Shown here: positions 15,482 through 29,500 of the stretch, piece after piece
Numbering within the stretch: position 1 is the first letter of the stretch
Layout of the letters: each line of letters opens with the position of its first letter
Source of the DNA: Carya illinoinensis
Taxonomy: Eukaryota > Streptophyta > Magnoliopsida > Fagales > Juglandaceae
Assembly (NCBI RefSeq): GCF_018687715.1
Contig: NC_056752.1
Location: 47,409,501 to 47,473,500, forward strand
DNA length: 64,000 nt
Direction: 5' to 3'
Program-made: the position numbers and the translations under genes
Notes under the pieces: model-generated
The model's database searches: none
What the model was told of the DNA's origin: nothing
Seen by the model: the letters and a program-made list of their open reading frames with translations, nothing else

Positions 15482-16000
15482 TGTTGAAAACCACCAAAGT
15501 GTCAAACCAAGAAGTCCAAAATAGCTACTCTCCGCCATCCTAATAATTGCTCTACACCTTCCTATATAGTTGCAAATTGAAGATTGCTGCTGCACCTCAC
15601 CATTTGTCATCAATTTTAGTTGATATTTATCAGAACTTCTCCTATAAAAGGAGAGTTTTGATGTGCAAATAGTGTGTGTGCAAAACAGAGGAAAGATAGA
15701 GAGTTTATATTGAGTGTTTGTAAATTTGTACAAACATATTGAATTTTACTCTAGTGGACGTAGGCAAGTTATTGAACCATTTAAATATTGTCTCTATCTT
15801 TTTTGAGTGGATTCTGGGCGATTTTGAGTTCAACAATTAGTATGAAAGCTCTTAGTTCATGCTGTCCAGAAATCAAGTTGATCGAAATCAAATTTTGATC
15901 ACACCATGATTTTCCTCACATCAAGATGAATTTGTTGCCACAAATGGCATCGAAAACGGACACCGGAGGAGTTCACATATGCTCCTAGAAGTCAGAGAGT
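15482..16000 (+). mobile_element. Partial copia-type element: 5' LTR, primer site and leader
   Basis: 15482-15835 begins TGTTGAAAAC and ends TTCAACA. It contains a TATA-like CCTATAAAAGG (about 15650) and is followed after two bases by TAGTATGAAAGC, a degenerate match to the initiator-Met primer site TGGTATCAGAGC. The sequence near 15940 would encode an ATGGC-type gag start, but no long ORF follows. Homology to DBR intron 3 stops just before it (15480), so this element or the rearrangement that brought it truncated the pseudogene. No second LTR was found. Confidence 0.55.
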
Positions 16001-16025
16001 GCATTCACGTGCCTCAGTCGCAGCT

Positions 16026-16489
16026 AAAGGTTAAAGATGAGTGAAGAATACCCTCCCACTCGCCTGCACGCATGACCAAAGGTTAAAGACATGTGTAGTA
16101 CATGCTCCCACGCGCCCTAGTGCTTTCCAACTAGCTAATACTACCCAAGAAAAAAAGAAAAAAAAAAAAGGGATTTGGAGTCAATGACTTGGCTCTCACC
16201 CATTTCCCATTAGGGAAAGCTATCTAAAGCGGTTTTGTTTCAGTCTGATTTTAGATTATGATTTGAAGGTTGAAGATGAGTGAAGAACACCCTCCCACTC
16301 GCCTCCGCGCACGGCCAGAGGTTGAAGACACGTGTAGTACATGCTCCCATGCACCCTAGTGCTTTCCAACTAGCTAATACAACCCAAGAAAAAAAAAGGG
16401 ATTTGGAGTCAATGACTTGGCTCCCACCCATTTCCCATTAGGGAAAGCTATCTAAAGCGGTTTTGTTTCAGTCTAATTTCGGGTTATGA
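16026..16489. repeat. Direct tandem duplication, about 230 bp x 2
   Basis: 16026-16260 and 16263-16489 align over their whole length, from AAAGATGAGTGAAGAA to the GTTATGATA-type end, with scattered substitutions and a different A-run length. Non-coding. Probably part of the leader of the copia fragment just upstream. Confidence 0.85.
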
Positions 16490-16989
16490 TACTACGACCA
16501 AAAGCCACAGTAGATTGTTTTGTGATGCACTTTGCTAGTTGGGTTTGGTTGAAGAAAACTCACACTTCATCTTTCTCATGAACTTTGGTTAGGAGAAGAT
16601 GAAACATAAAAAAATAGCAACCTATAAATGGTCTAATATGTCGGCATACAATTGTAGAGACTGTATAGGAGCGTGGGGAACATGTGCTACTGTTGAAGAG
16701 AGGATGTTGGTTGAATTTGTAAGATCCAATGTCACTTAATCCACTACTACCGTAAGTTGTGGGAGAAGACTTTATGTGGCACAACAGTGCGTAGATCTCA
16801 CACACCACTTGTTTGGATGATATTCTTCCGGAAGCTAAAGGATCAGCAGTTAAGAAGTCTTGTGGAGAGGCGTATGAATCGTATGTAGCCAGAAAGCAAT
16901 AGATCGGCCCATCTCCATGCTATAGTTGGAAAACAAGAAGAGTAGCCATAAAAAATAATCTACTGGATGGCTCGAGAAAAGACCAGAGA
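16490..16989. other. Unassigned sequence between copia fragment and LINE
   Basis: About 500 bp without a supported gene, terminal repeat or RNA. It may belong to the decayed retroelement on the left. Confidence 0.4.
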
Positions 16990-18206
16990 GTATGAGGGAA
17001 TGACGAATCAAAACTCTAACCCTTCTAGTCAGAGATAGGAGGATCTTTAAGAAATGAGTGGAGGTTCTTGGTATTCCTTGGAGGGAAGGTTAGAGTTGGA
17101 GACAGCGGGTGGAGTGTTGGTATAGGAGAGCAAAATATTCTACTCACTCTGGTCAATTGTTGGGTCTTCTTTTGGCCATCATAACTTGGCGTTAATAGGG
17201 TCGGCGTTGTAAGGCCAGGATGGAAGGTTTGATGGAATCGGTTCAACAGGTGTGGTGTTCTATCAAATATTGGGTCTCCTGGATTGCATTAAAGATAAAG
17301 GATATTAATTTGCTCGCTAAGCAAGATGAAGGAGTTCTACATTGTTTCAATATGCCTATTAATATGATGAAAGAGATAGTTATTCCGGTTAAATGGAAGT
17401 CTCCCAAGCAGGGTTGGGTTAAATTGAATGTGGATGGGTATTCTCTTGGTAATCCAGGTCCTTCAGGTGCAGGTAGTATTATTCGGGATGATAAAGAGAA
17501 CATTTTTGTGGGTTTGCAATTGAAACAGGGCATAACTCTAATAATCATGCAGAGTTGATGGGTTTACTTCATGAACTTCGTCACATTGGTTTAATGGGTG
17601 TTGTATTAGTGGAAATTGAACTTGATTCCATGTTAGTCTTTAACTGGTTGAGAAACAAACATTGTGGCCTTTGGTACATGGAAGATTATTGGGATGAAAT
17701 TCAAAGTCGTCTAGCTGGGCTTCATGTCTCTCTTGGTCACTGTTTTAGGGAATGTAATTCAGTCGCGGATGGCTTTGCCAAACTGGGTGCCAATGGTCAA
17801 ACTGTTTTCTGGTCTTCCTTATCAGAGCTGTCTGCCCACATTAGAGGTAATATCCAGCTGGATAAAAGAGGTTTCCCTTACCTTCGAAAAATTCAAAGAT
17901 GTTGCTAGATGTTACTGGTTTTGTCTTTATCTCAAGGTATATCCCTCTTTACACTCCGTTATTTCCTTTCTTAATCTTTGTTCGTGTAGGTTTGTCTTTG
18001 AGGTTCCGATTTTGTTTTCCTAGGGCCAATGTTTTGTATTTAAGTTTTTTATTGGTTTTTAAGTCTTGGTTTTGGTATTTTTGTAGCCTCCAGATCTTGG
18101 GTTGTAACCACAGTTTTCCTCCGCTACAAATGAGAATTTTTTAATAAATTTAGGACGGCGCTATTATGTGTGTAGCTTCCGGCTCTTCTCAAAAAATAAA
18201 AAAAAA
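16990..18206 (+). mobile_element. 5'-truncated LINE (non-LTR retrotransposon), RNase H end and 3' UTR
   Basis: Encodes the C-terminal end of a plant LINE pol. A decayed ITWR..GRRCKARMEG stretch with two stops (17180-17225) is followed by an RNase H domain in two frames. 17220-17540 carries KLNVDG and GNPGPSGAG. After a frameshift near 17535-17545, 17545-17908 carries HAELMG, IELDSM and CNSVADGFAKLG. These contain the four acidic RNase H positions (D, E, D, D). A 3' UTR with GGTTGTAACCACAG and TTAATAAA-type signals ends in an A-rich tail at 18191-18206. The left boundary is uncertain. It is a dead copy because of truncation and the frameshift. Confidence 0.8.
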
Positions 18207-18212
18207 GTGAAG

Positions 18213-19340
18213 ATTTGGAAGAGTGCTCTCGGGAAGAGAGAAAAAGTTGTTAAGCTAGGTGTCAATTCTGTAAAATTGCATTCAACACACAATTAAAATG
18301 ATCCTACAATAATAAAAATTATTAAAATTTTAATTTGCTTATAATTATAATAATTTCACAAGAAGTGAGTAAATAGATTAGATTTGTAAATAGCAAAATT
18401 CTAATAAAATTAATTGAAGAGAATTTAATATAAAATGATAGTGATGATGGATGTAATTAATTTTTAGTTTTCGTTAAACAACGATATTAATACTGCCTTT
18501 ATCTCTGTCTAATTAATGATCCGTTTAATCCATCCAAAGACCCACTCTCCTCAACTATAACTAAGGTTCTCGATGACCTGAAACGTTACGTGTTCGAGTT
18601 CATTTCCAGGAAAAATTACGTGCCGCCTCAGGCATTGTTCGTTTTGTCATACGTTGACCGTCCATTTTCACGTACATGCACGTCTTTCTGTCCATGTTCG
18701 TTGCACACGGATTCGAGGATTTGTGCAAGTGCTTGCATGCGTATCAAATAGTCAAAGTTCGTATCGCAGTGGTCAATATTGTACGTACAGCGAAAATTCA
18801 TCGACCCTTCGGCCCCGACTTCTGCAATCGCACCATTGGTTCGAAACTCTCATCAATCATGGAACAGGCCTGGGAAAAAAAAGACCAATTCTGAATCAAT
18901 CTAGCCTGTATGAAAGTTTTATACTAATTATATTTTTAACTGCAAAAATTAATATTAGATGCAGTTTTAAAATATATAAGTCTTACACCCTTATTTTAAA
19001 AAATAATTATGATTTATTATTAAAAAATTAATTTTTTATGTAAGCATAAGATTGATTCATTTTTTTTCTAAATAAATTCACAAGATTTTCACATCTTAAA
19101 ATTTTAAATATTATTAATCAGATTGCAAAAGTACATGCAAAACACCAAAGAATGAAGTACTAGGTAACGATCGAGGACTGGATTTCCTAATTATAGCTAG
19201 CTAGAGATCTTTATTGAATTTGCCACAAGACATGCAGTACTACGCGCACCCAACGGTGTTAACACACAACAGTGGACACAATATAAGTAATAGACTAAAT
19301 ATGATAGATCATCCATGAAACAACCCAACCAGGTAACAAC
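18213..19340. other. Intergenic, 3' side of DBR A2
   Basis: AT-rich. An open frame at 18654-19031 shows no recognisable domain or codon bias, so no gene is claimed. Bases from about 19200 are the 3' flank of A2. Confidence 0.4.
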
Positions 19341-19355
19341 AGGCGGGGCTAAAAA

Positions 19356-22027
<2,672 letters not shown>

Positions 22028-22059
22028 TTAAATGTGTTTGTGGCGAGGCTTTTCCGATG

Positions 22060-22260
22060 CAAACGGCAAAAGAAGATTGTATATTTATTCGTTTTCTAGT
22101 TGGAGGAGCCACTGCACCGTACGTCCTTTGAACGACCAAATAAATAAAAGAAAAAGGGTAACCAATGTGATCATGATATAAGTTCTTACGTAGCGACATA
22201 AACTTTGCGTCACAGTATACGTCAGTGATGAAAATTGGATAGCCAGCGGATCAGCCGATC
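22060..22260 (-). promoter_or_regulatory. Proximal promoter of DBR A2
   Basis: Homologous to the A1 promoter. The TATA region reads AATAAATATAC on the minus strand (about 22078-22089), weaker than TATAAATA in A1. The TACGTAAG block and TGACGTAT (about 22190-22225) are kept. Confidence 0.5.
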
Positions 22261-22375
22261 GGCAGTTACTTTCCACGTGGCTATTAAGAATGGGAGAAGA
22301 AATTTTGTGATTCTTCTGTCATCCTCTTTCCTTCTTCATGGCTGCAATATTTTCTATGTGAGAGTGGTAAAAAAT

Positions 22376-22944
22376 AGAAGGATTGTCGGGTGAAGACAAG
22401 GTAGACCTGTCCCTACGCATTGAAAAGTAGAGAAACCCAAGTCTAAAAAACGAAAATAAGGGGGTAGAGTGGGGCCAATGTTTAAAAGTCGGAGGACCCC
22501 CCACCAATTATTGATTTTAACTTTGGAAAAAAATCCCCAAAAGCTCAAATGCGTGCAGGAAATTTCATGGGGAAGGCGACCAGCCTAACCGTGTAATACC
22601 ATGATCGGAGACACTACAATAAGACCATTATTTTATGCAAGAGAAATATTTAAAGATAGGTTTGAATAGTAATTTAAGATAAAATAAATTGAGATAAAAA
22701 TTAAAAATAAAATAAAATATTATTTTTATTTTAATATTTGAAAAAATTAAATTATTTATTATATTTTATAAAAGAATTTGAAAAAGTTGTAATGATTTGA
22801 TTAAATGAGATAAGATAAAATATATTTTATATTCAAACCTAACCTAAACGCCGTTTGGTTATATGTACAAATCAAATAAGATAAGATAAAAATTCATAAA
22901 TAATAATAAAATGATCTGATCTCAATCTATCTCATCTAATTTTA
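22376..22944. repeat. Unassigned sequence plus MITE-like repeats
   Basis: 22376-22620 is not recognised and has no gene. 22625-22860 is an AT-rich MITE of a family repeated in this window, with GTTTGGAT/GAGATAAGATAA-type ends. A second partial copy follows to 22944. Confidence 0.5.
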
Positions 22945-22947
22945 TTA

Positions 22948-24230
22948 TTGCTCGCGAATAATTCTGCCATTATTTCTATAGTAGTACTGCATGCCATGTG
23001 TTCCTCTCGTGGTTAAAGAATACATATTTAGGGATAGGGGGATTTGATTTGAATCGAGAGTTAAACTCAACTCATCTTATCTTATTATTATAATTTTTTT
23101 TAAATTTTTTCACAAAATATAATAAAAAATTTAATTTTTTTTAATTCTAAAATAATAATAATATTAAAAATAATATTCTAACTGTTGACGATGGTTTTTG
23201 TCAACTGTTCAAAAGAGGAGAAGGAACATTCCCTAGCGCGTTGAGGTAGCGTTGGGGTTGGATCGATGCTGTATGGGTCCTACTATGCTGGGTCAGGGTC
23301 GAGGCTGTGTGAAGTCTGTGGGCATGTCCATGGTGATGAATAGTAAATAAATACAGGAAAAATAGAGAGATAGACACAGATTTACGTAATTTAGTATTGG
23401 GCCTACATCTACAGGAGTTTCGGAATGGAAGAATCCACTATATTAAGCTTGATTTACATTCTCTCATTCTCGATGTATAATAGATTTCATATATCTCTCT
23501 TCCCAATCTCGACTCATATCTGGAACTCGTATCTAAATGTTGAAGAAGACTTCCCTTGCCAAAAGTCATCCGAATATCTCCCTCAATTCGTCCGTCTTTC
23601 CTAGTTTATCACTTGATTCACTTTCCTTTCCTTCTTTTATGTCACATCAATTTCCTCACATCTTTTTTTCTCTTTTTCTACTGTCATCCTGACATTTATT
23701 CAATTCCTATCTTTTTCCAATCTTCCTTATTTTTCCTTTTCCTTTATTTTGTCCTCTAATGAAGTCCCATTCAATAGGTTAGGCTTTGAGAGCCCTTGGG
23801 CCTTAAGACAAAAATCTTCTCAATATTAATAATATTTTATTTAATTTTTAATTTTTATTTAAAACCATTTTATCTCACTTCACTATCCAAATCTCACTTT
23901 ATTGGAGTTCAGAAGGTGTTGAGAGTTCATACTTATGATAAAAGATTGAGATGAGTGTATACTCCGCAAAAGATGGAAAGAATGAAAATTTTTCGTATGC
24001 ATGCAACTTTCGTGTCTAGTCCTGTAAAATGACAGAAAGAAGACTTAAAATATAACAACGTCAATCAATGTGTAACAATAGTCCTAGACTTATCCATAAA
24101 CAACTGAATTAGAAATGTAGCAGTTTAGAAACTAATTAAATCCCTGGTACAACCATTTAAGCAATTGGCTCGTTGAGGAGCGTACATGCATGCAAAAAGG
24201 TATCATTAGCGTTACACAGAATCAATAATG
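22948..24230 (+). repeat. Inverted remnant of a type-B DBR 3' end and its spacer
   Basis: Reverse-oriented match to 6310-6870. It starts at GCTCGCGAATAA (22950-22961), which encodes the final ARE-stop of a DBR gene on the plus strand, then continues as the 3' flank to 23030. After a break by MITE and LTR-like insertions (about 23032-23895), it resumes with TTGGAGTTCAGAAGGTGTTG and runs to about 24230. Only the last codons of the gene remain. It shows that part of the A-spacer-B unit was inverted next to A2. Confidence 0.8.
23183..23822. mobile_element. LTR-like insertion inside a MITE
   Basis: A 640-bp segment, TGTTGACG...TTCTCA, breaks a MITE (23050-23182 continuing at 23823-23895). It has transcript-like pyrimidine-rich sequence and no coding frame of note. 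No clean target duplication was found, so solo LTR is a guess. Confidence 0.4.
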
Positions 24231-24604
24231 TTATATACAGTCATTTTTATATATTTTCTGTACATTCTATTAATATAATTTGTTGTATTAATTTTTTCTT
24301 AATATTCAATCAATCATATTAGTAGAGTGCGTAAAAGAATATACAAAAATAATTACACATAGAATTTTTATTTTTTTAAACTTTCATATAAAATATAATA
24401 TATAATTTAATTTTTTTAATTTTTAAATAAAAATTTTATTCTAATAATATTTTATTCAACTTTCATCTCATTTTATCTTATATATATAAATAAACGAAAC
24501 TTTAAGCAATAAGCATTGAGGTTGAATTTCATGACGACTTTATGGAGATAGAAGAGATAGAGAGATAAGATAGTATAGATTTCCACCCATGCGTAGATGA
24601 CTTT

Positions 24605-24810
24605 TAGTTTGGATTAAGAAACGGTTTATCTCATTTCATTTCATTATTATAACTTTTTAAAATTCTGATCATACAAAATATAATAAATAATTTAATTTTT
24701 TTAAATATCAAAATAATAAAAATATTAAAAAATAATATTATAATAATATTTTATTTAACTTCTAATTTTTATCTAAAACTATCTCAACTCACTATCCAAA
24801 CTATATATTA
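24605..24810. mobile_element. MITE of the GTTTGGAT family, representative copy
   Basis: About 200 bp running from AGTTTGGATTAAGAAACGG to CTCACTATCCAAACT, AT-rich inside, with imperfect inverted ends. Other copies or pieces lie at about 6360-6530 (reverse), 22625-22860, 23050-23182/23823-23895, 24355-24480, 25375-25470, 25590-25636/26083-26235 and 57275-57400. Confidence 0.6.
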
Positions 24811-25642
24811 CATCCAACTAAATATTTCCCCTTTATCCAAACATACCAACATCTCATCTTTTTCTTTAAAGTCACCATGTTCTTATCTCAAACGATCACA
24901 CTAGGCTCTCTTGCAACGTACATCTTAATTCAATAATTTGTTTTTTAAAAGTGAAGATCACCAAAATAATTATTTTTTTGGTGGTATGACATATTTAAAA
25001 TTATGATTATTTACATGAGTTTTTGTTCAAAAGAAAAATGCTACAATCATAAAAATATTTCATAAAAGTATATTTCTTAAAATAGATTTATAAATTATAA
25101 TCTAAGTGTCCAAGATATCACATAAAGCCACTTTAGGTTGTGAATTTGCTTTTATAAGATCTTTTTGTGACTAAATTATTTCTCATTAATAATATACTCG
25201 TGGGGTTTAATACTGTTAAAAAATTATATTCTTGGATGCTTAAACGACAAATGATGATTAATTTTATTTAAATTACTTTAATTAACTTTTATTTTGTTTA
25301 TAAAAAATGATAAATAGGCTTATTTTGTACGCTCAATTGATTTTGATTATTATCAATAATTCTACTTATTAATAAATAATTCAATTCTTTTAAATTTTAA
25401 AATAAAAATAATATTAAAAATAATATTTTAATAATATTTTATTTAACTTTACTCTCATCTCATCTTTTATATGTAAACAAATGAGGTTTTATGTAATAAG
25501 CAATGAGATCCAATTTCAAGGCAACTTTATGGAGATAGAAGAGACAGAGAAGATAAGATCATATGGATTCCCACCCATGCGCAGAGGACATTCAGTTTGG
25601 ATTAAGAAATGATTTCTTCTCATCTCATTTTATCATTACAGT

Positions 25643-26082
25643 TAGGGGTATAAGTCAATCGATTCAGACTGAAAAAACCGACCGAACTGAACCAAACTGT
25701 CTTGGTCCCATAAATTGTGGACCGAAAGCATTTGCTTCGGTCCCGAGACTGATAATTTTGGACCGAACTGAATTCGTATATATGTTTTTAAAATATTTTT
25801 AATAATTTAATAATTATTTTTATATAGTAATTATATAAATTAATGATATAATTTTTATCTAATTTATTAATGACCATATAAAATATTTTTTAATAAGTTA
25901 GTTACATAATTTACATTAATAATTCACTTAATTTTAATTTATGAATTTAAATAAATTTTTTTATTAATTTATTTTTTTTAAAAGAAAGAATTTAAAAAAT
26001 AATTAGATCAGACCGATCGGTGATAGCTACTGGCCCAGTCCAGGAAAAATAATGAACCAGACTGGACTAATCTATATCCCTA
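25643..26082. mobile_element. Non-autonomous hAT-like element
   Basis: A 440-bp insert with ends TAGGGGTATA... and ...TATATCCCTA, flanked by ATTACAGT and ATTACAAC (8 bp, six identical). It sits inside a GTTTGGAT-family MITE. Its TAGGGGT terminus is like that of the 4.9-kb hAT element at 46996-51892. Internal sequence is rich in GGACCGAAC-type motifs and non-coding. Confidence 0.65.
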
Positions 26083-26765
26083 ATTACAACTTTTTTAAAT
26101 TTCCATACAAAATATAATAAATAATTCAACTTTTTTAAATCTCAAAACAATAATAATATTAAAAAATAATATTCTAACAATATTTTATTCAATTTTCAAC
26201 CTTCATCTAAAACCATCTCACCATCCAAACTATATCTTACATCCAACTAAATATTTCCCCCTTAAAAGAACATACCAACGTCTCATATTTTTCTTAAGTC
26301 ACCATGTTCTTATCTCAAACAATCACACTACTCTCTTCTAACGTACATCTTAATTCAATATTTTTTTTCTAAAAAGTGAAAATCATCAAAATAATTATTT
26401 TTTGGTGGTATGGCATATTTGAAATTATGATTATTTACATGAGTTTTTGTTTAAAAGAGAAGTGTTACAACCATAAAAAAATTTAATAAAAATAAATATA
26501 TAAAAATAGATTTATAAATTAAAATTTAAGTATCTAAGAAATTACATAAAATTACTTCAATTTATGAATTTGCTTATATAAAATCTTTTTATAACTAAAA
26601 CACTTATCCTGAATAATATACTCATGGGTTTTAATATTATTAAAAAAATTATATTCTCGAATGTTTAAAAGGCACATGATAGTTAATTTGATTTAAATTA
26701 ATTTGATTTTATTTATAAAAAGGGATAGATTGGCTTATTTTGTACGCTCAATTGATTTTATATAG

Positions 26766-27660
26766 ACCTAACACATATATCACGACAAAATATAATCAAA
26801 ATAAGTTGAAAGGAAAGCAGTTCCTCTCGTTTCTTTGTCTAGAGCCATTTCTCTCTACTAAGTTGGCATCCTTTCCTTGTCTCTACCTAGATGGCGGTTG
26901 GAGCTTCGAGTCCCGCCTCCCTCCTCCTAGACGGCCATTGTCCAATGTCAAGAGTTGTTTATAGTATTTTTTATTTTTATTTTCCATCCATAGTATCAAG
27001 AACTGCCGATCTACTACCTACCAGACTCCCACAACCACCACACACCATGCCAGCAGACTATGCAACCACCAACCTATCGGATAGTAAAAAAAAATGCTAG
27101 AAAGAGCGACCCGTGTGCCTCATGCACGGCTTATATTGTGCATGAGTTTCACGTGCCGTTGTGCTAGTGAGCATTTGCAAGTGTCATGCATGGCACTATT
27201 GGGATTAGTGATCTCGGATCTCTCATGTTTGACCATTGCTTTTTTGTTTCTATAGGATCACACCCCACCACAAATAGTGATAGTATTTTTTCGATGTATC
27301 GACGCGTCTTCCAATTGCTATATTCTTAGATTCTTACTTTTCCTAACTGATGATCAAGATAGAGTAGTCATGAAAAACTCCTACAACCAATCCAGACAAA
27401 TAAATTGTAGCACACACCGTCTCACTTTGACTTTTTATCACAGTTTAATAGTCTGTTTATTAGATTATTTAAAAATTGTTTCAAACGACTTTCTCTTAGT
27501 AAAAAATAGATATGAGCCAATTTTTAACTCCATGCCCTATTTTTAAATTTTATTGGTGTTTGATTTATTTGGTTTGGGATGATTGTTTGAGACTCCCACC
27601 TCATTAAATTTTATATCACGTAACTCTTAGTTTATTTATAAAACTACTTGCTTAGAAAAA

Positions 27661-27691
<31 letters not shown>

Positions 27692-28009
27692 GAAAGATAA
27701 TGCAGAGGAGGGATTGTAACGTGGAAGACCGGAGGGGTTGTTGCCGCGTTCTACACGATGGGTTCAGGCGTACAAAAATTATTAAGGGCTTTTTTCCGCT
27801 ACATCCAGTGGAAAACGAAGGAGAAACATTACTTTACCGTTTATCGCTTAAAGTTTACCACTTGTCATTTTAATTTTTTTATTTAATGATTAAAAAAGTG
27901 ATTTGATGTATATTGGTATATTTTTTTTATTTTTTAAAAACATTTAAATATATTATAAAAGATATGAAAAGAAAAATAAAAAAATAAAAAGTTCAAAATA
28001 TACTAAGAG
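26766..28009. other. Intergenic, no gene seen
   Basis: Short open frames at 26740-27100 and 27277-27546 show no domain. Contains a (TA)n tract at about 27669-27692. Confidence 0.4.
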
Positions 28010-28849
28010 CAGTGCTATACTTAAGCCTGTACAGTAACTTACACCACACTCTACCGACGTGTAAATTTTTTTTTTAATGCTACAGTACAATGACAGCTTT
28101 TTACGCCAGAAAGTGAAATTTTTTATTATATGCTACAGTAAAATGCAAATGGGTTTTACGCTATCTAGCATTGAATAATCGTCTGGGTTTCAAAAATCTG
28201 CTGCTCCCTCCAACGTGATGTAGCTACGATGGAAATGAGCTTATGTCTTCGAATGAGCGATTTCGTAGATGCCGTTTTCTCCAATATGGATTTGAGCTAC
28301 AGATCGGGCTTAGAGAGAGAGGGCTAAGAAACTTAGATAGTGAGAGAGGGAAAGAGGGCTATGGAAGTGACAGAGGGAGAGAGGGCTCGCGGCTCAGACT
28401 TGTGAGGAAGACCAGATCTGCGTGTAAGAGAAGATAGGGTGAGAGGGCAACGGAAGTTCAGATCGGGGTCGATTTTCAGACTTAACAGGGGAGATCATCG
28501 CAAAGGGAGAGAGGGCTCGAGGCTCAGACCAAATTCAGAAGATGGAAGGGCTGAGGTTTCGGGAGGGAGAAATGCATTAGGGCTCAACCGGGTGAGGGTC
28601 TGCAACGTAAGGGACGGAAGGGCTGAGGTCTGGGTTTCGGGAGGGAGAGGGTCTGCAACAGAAGGGACGAAATGGCTGAGGGTTTGGTTTCGGGAAGGGG
28701 GTAAGGGTCTGCAACGGAAGGGACGGAAGGCTAGAAATTAGATCTGAAGGGACAGATCTAAAACCGTGACGTGGCTATCAGACCAGGTTTGCCACGTCAG
28801 GGAGTGCAGTGTGAAATTAGTTGACCGGCTTATAAGTAAAATTTTCCAT
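28010..28849. mobile_element. Non-autonomous Mutator-like element with a purine-rich core
   Basis: An 840-bp insert flanked by ATACTAAGAG (28000-28009) and ATACTAATAG (28850-28859), one mismatch. The inner ends are related in inverted orientation: left AAGCCTGT...CACACTCTACCGACGTG, right (reverse strand) AAGCCGGT...CACACTGCACTCCCTGACGTGG. The core (28240-28740) is G/A-rich with repeated AGAGAGGGCTCG and GGGAGGGAGA-type motifs, like the subterminal part of the 34769-42245 element. Open frames there are low-complexity and not considered genes. Confidence 0.6.
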
Positions 28850-28949
28850 ATACTAATAGTAACAATAAACATTACCACTCAAGAGAGTAGCACCGGTATC
28901 GAGGGCTTCCGAGCCCTTCCCTCAAGCTCTCGACCCGATCCGACCCGAC

Positions 28950-29160
28950 CAATCACAACTTTTTTAATACGAAAATTGGAATTCTTAAAGAAGATTGTAT
29001 ATTTATACGTTATCTTGTTGGAGGACCGACTGCACCGTACGTCCTTTGAACGTCCTAATAATAAATAAAAATGGTAAACCAATGTGATCATGATGTAAGT
29101 GCTTACGTAGCGACATGAACTTTGCATCACAGCATACGTCGGTGATGAAAGTTGGCTATA
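28950..29160 (-). pseudogene. Orphan relic of a third type-A DBR gene (intron 1 fragment fused to promoter)
   Basis: 28950-28985 matches intron 1 of A1/A2 (near 2890-2925 and 21705-21740, ending GAATTCTTAAA). It is joined directly to 28986-29160, which matches the A1 promoter (3260-3415), including an intact TATAAATA, TACGTAAG and a TGACGTAT-like site. Exon 1 and the 5' UTR that should lie between are deleted, and nothing of exons 2-5 remains. The piece to its left is the Mutator-like insert. Confidence 0.8.
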
Positions 29161-29500
29161 TGATAGGATATTGTCAACGATTCTATATCCTCATATCTAA
29201 AATTATATATTTTAAAAATTAATTTTAAATATAAAAAAATAATTTACATTAAATTATATATTTTTTAATCAAATAATAATAAAAAAAAAGAAAAAGGAAA
29301 AGAGAGAAAAGAGAGAATTGGGAGGAGAGAGAAAAAATAATAAAAATATATTTTGAAGAATAAAAATGTGATTTTTATGTTTAAATAATAACTGTAGCTA
29401 GTTATTTAAAATTTTACATATGAATAAACCAGTGTAAATAATTTTAAAAGCATATTCTTCAAATTTAAAAATAAAAATAAAGATGAAAAATCTATTACCA
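29161..29500. other. AT-rich MITE-like sequence
   Basis: No gene. An AAGAGAGAAAAGAGAGAA tract at 29300-29335 and AT-rich inverted-looking flanks suggest a decayed MITE; ends not fixed. Confidence 0.35.

Larger units (their letters stand above)
24485..26765. repeat. Tandem duplication of an intergenic segment
   Basis: Unit 1 (about 24485-25345) and unit 2 (about 25470-26765) share blocks in the same order: the AAGCAAT(A)AGCA(T)TGAG start, ACTTTATGGAGATAGAAGAG, a MITE, AATAATTATTTTTTGGTGGTAT, TTATTTACATGAGTTTTTGT, and GGCTTATTTTGTACGCTCAA at the end. Unit 2 is longer because a second element (25643-26082) is inserted in its MITE. No genes. Confidence 0.75.
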
